Source of the DNA: Seohaeicola sp024304985
GTDB taxonomy: Bacteria > Pseudomonadota > Alphaproteobacteria > Rhodobacterales > Rhodobacteraceae
Reading direction: 5' to 3'
Length of the DNA stretch: 64,000 bases
NCBI RefSeq assembly: GCF_028802875.1
Contig: NZ_JARAMP010000002.1
Span: 186,001 to 250,000 of the forward strand
In this document: positions 62,451-64,000 of the stretch, piece by piece
Position numbering within the stretch: the first letter of the stretch is position 1
Layout of the letters: each line of letters starts with the position of its first letter
The notes under the pieces: model-generated
What the model saw: only the letters and a program-made list of their open reading frames with translations
The model's database searches: none
Told to the model about the DNA's origin: nothing
Translations under genes and position numbers: made by a program

Positions 62451-64000
62451 TCAGGCCGCCGCCTCACGCTCGCTGGCCTGACGCTGCCACAGGCCCCAAT
62501 AGCGGCCCTTGCGCGTCAGCAGGTCCAGATGCGTGCCTTCCTCGACGATATGGCCATCTTCCAGCACGATGATCCGGTCAGCATCGGCCACTGTGGACAA
62601 GCGGTGCGCGATCATCAGCACCGTGCGCCCTTCGGCCGCGCGGGCGAGCGCACCCTGAATTTCCTGCTCTGTCTCGGTATCCAGCGCCGACGTCGCCTCG
62701 TCCAGCAGCAGGATCGGCGGGTTCTTCAGCAGGGTGCGGGCGATTCCCACGCGCTGCTTTTCCCCGCCCGAGAGTTTCAGCCCGCGTTCACCCACCTGCG
62801 TGTCATAGCCATCGGGCAGGCGCGTGATGAAATCATGGATCTGCGCGTCGCGCGCCGCCTGCACGATCTGTTCCTCGGTCGCGCCATCGCGGCCATAGGC
62901 GATGTTGTAGCGGATCGTATCGTTGAACAGCACCGTATCCTGCGGCACCACACCGATGGCATCGTGCAAGCTGACTTGCGTGATGTCCCGCAGGTCCTGC
63001 CCGTCAATCAGCACAGCCCCTTTGGTCACGTCATAAAAGCGGAACAGCAGCCGTCCGATGGTTGACTTGCCCGACCCGGAAGAGCCGACAATCGCCACCG
63101 TCTCGCCTGCGCCGACCTTGAGGCTGACCCCCTTGAGGATCGCGCGCTCCGGGTCATAGCCGAAATGCACATCCCGCAACTCGACTTCTCCGCCTTGCAC
63201 TTTCAGAACATTTGCGCCCGGTTTGTCGGATACCTCGGCAGGTTGCTCCAGCAAATCGAACATTTCGCCCATGTCGACCAAGGCCTGCCGGATCTCGCGG
63301 TAGACGGTACCCAGAAAGTTCAGCGGCATGGTGATCTGGATCATATAGGCGTTGACCATGACGAAGTCGCCGACGGTCAGGTCGCCGCGTTCCACGCCCA
63401 CCGCCGCCATGACCATCACGATCACAAGCCCCGCCGTGATCAGAAACGCCTGCCCGAAGTTCAGGAAAGCCAGCGAATAGGCTGTCTTGAGGGCGGCGGC
63501 CTCATATTGCTCCATCGCCCGGTCATAGCGGCGCGCTTCGCGGGATTCGGCCCCGAAATACTTGACGGTCTCGAAGTTCAACAGGCTGTCTATCGCCTTC
63601 TGGTTGGCGTCCGTGTCCTGGTCGTTCATCACCTTGCGCAGCTTCACGCGCCATTCGGTCACGGCGAAGGTGAACCAGACATAGACCGCGATGGTCATCA
63701 CGATCACCGCCAGATACCAGACATCGAACAGGAAGAACAAAATCCCCGCGATCATCAGCAGTTCCAGAACCAGCGGGCCGATCGAGAACAGCAAGAAACG
63801 CAGCAGAAAATCCACGCCCTTCACCCCGCGTTCGATAATCCGGCTGAGCCCCCCTGTCTTGCGCGTCAGGTGATAGCGCATGGACAGGCGGTGGATATGG
63901 GTGAAGGTTTCCAACGCCAGCGCCCTGAGCGCGCGCTGCCCTACAGCGGCAAAGACCGCATCGCGCAATTGCTGGAACCCGTTCGACAGCAGCCGCGCCA
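62451..64000 (-). CDS. Atm1-type ABC exporter, N-terminus cut by window edge
   Basis: This half-transporter (at least 516 codons in the window) matches the Atm1/ABCB7 family, which exports glutathione-linked compounds in iron-sulfur and heavy-metal handling. The membrane domain has the family stretch NFETVKYFGAESREARRYD and AYSLAFLNFGQAFLI; the ATPase has Walker A GSSGSGKST, signature LSGGEKQRVGIAR and Walker B ILLLDEATSALD. The frame is open to the right edge, so the first helices are missing here. Confidence 0.92.
   Translation of the reverse strand, partial: ARLLSNGFQQLRDAVFAAVGQRALRALALETFTHIHRLSMRYHLTRKTGGLSRIIERGVKGVDFLLRFLLFSIGPLVLELLMIAGILFFLFDVWYLAVIVMTIAVYVWFTFAVTEWRVKLRKVMNDQDTDANQKAIDSLLNFETVKYFGAESREARRYDRAMEQYEAAALKTAYSLAFLNFGQAFLITAGLVIVMVMAAVGVERGDLTVGDFVMVNAYMIQITMPLNFLGTVYREIRQALVDMGEMFDLLEQPAEVSDKPGANVLKVQGGEVELRDVHFGYDPERAILKGVSLKVGAGETVAIVGSSGSGKSTIGRLLFRFYDVTKGAVLIDGQDLRDITQVSLHDAIGVVPQDTVLFNDTIRYNIAYGRDGATEEQIVQAARDAQIHDFITRLPDGYDTQVGERGLKLSGGEKQRVGIARTLLKNPPILLLDEATSALDTETEQEIQGALARAAEGRTVLMIAHRLSTVADADRIIVLEDGHIVEEGTHLDLLTRKGRYWGLWQRQASEREAAA

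Overview
The window is a chromosomal segment of high-G+C DNA from an alphaproteobacterium, almost certainly of the family Rhodobacteraceae (Rhodobacter/Roseobacter group). The strongest evidence is a Rhodobacterales-type gene transfer agent (GTA) structural cluster in RcGTA gene order, a ccmABCDG (hel) cytochrome c maturation operon downstream of yajC-secD-secF as described for Rhodobacter capsulatus, an S6 ribosomal protein with a DRGDRP-repeat tail, and many Rhodobacteraceae-style small families. No insertion sequence, CRISPR array or rRNA gene was seen. There is one tRNA gene, tRNA-Leu(TAG).

Layout. 1-9730 (minus): GTA genes g13 (cut by the left edge) back to g1, in tight, often ATGA-overlapping arrangement. 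A consensus-like sigma70 promoter and an intrinsic terminator lie just ahead of g1 (9777-9864). 9930-14734 (minus): fabD-fabG-acpP-fabF-mltG, covering fatty acid elongation and murein chain release. 14936-17478: a cytochrome b561/YceI fusion, a separate periplasmic YceI protein and an unknown two-helix membrane protein. 17790-20766: rpsF-rpsR-rplI, trigger factor and tRNA-Leu. 21026-23113: a lone Hint-domain protein and separately encoded NAD(P)H-hydrate dehydratase and epimerase. 23283-27267: glnB-glnA, an unknown 353-residue membrane protein and a MltB-type lytic transglycosylase.

27271-33747: a DUF3445 heme oxygenase-like protein, a hydrolase/OsmC fusion, a response regulator and histidine kinase, then a LuxI-type acyl-homoserine-lactone synthase inside a visibly AT-richer stretch, and bioY. 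33839-40103: DUF6314, purB, a tiny secreted Cys protein, an isolated fliG, a three-gene cobalt-type nitrile hydratase/thiocyanate hydrolase-like set with the beta subunit split in two, a DMT exporter and a DUF1223 thioredoxin-fold protein. 40325-50142: acnA, then on the minus strand yajC-secD-secF-TSUP-Mth938-like-ccmA-B-C-D-G, which serves protein export and periplasmic heme/cytochrome c assembly. 50372-57330: serS, a DUF2235 hydrolase, a TspO-like membrane protein, and a yfgM-like/bamB/der set as in many Proteobacteria. 57662-64000: an RND efflux adaptor and pump, then an Atm1-type ABC exporter cut by the right edge.

Most of the window is core chromosome. The parts that deserve a second look are the GTA leader region, the split nitrile hydratase/thiocyanate hydrolase-like locus with its His-rich leader, the LuxI/kinase/AT-rich island, the split Nnr enzyme and a few unrecognised proteins.
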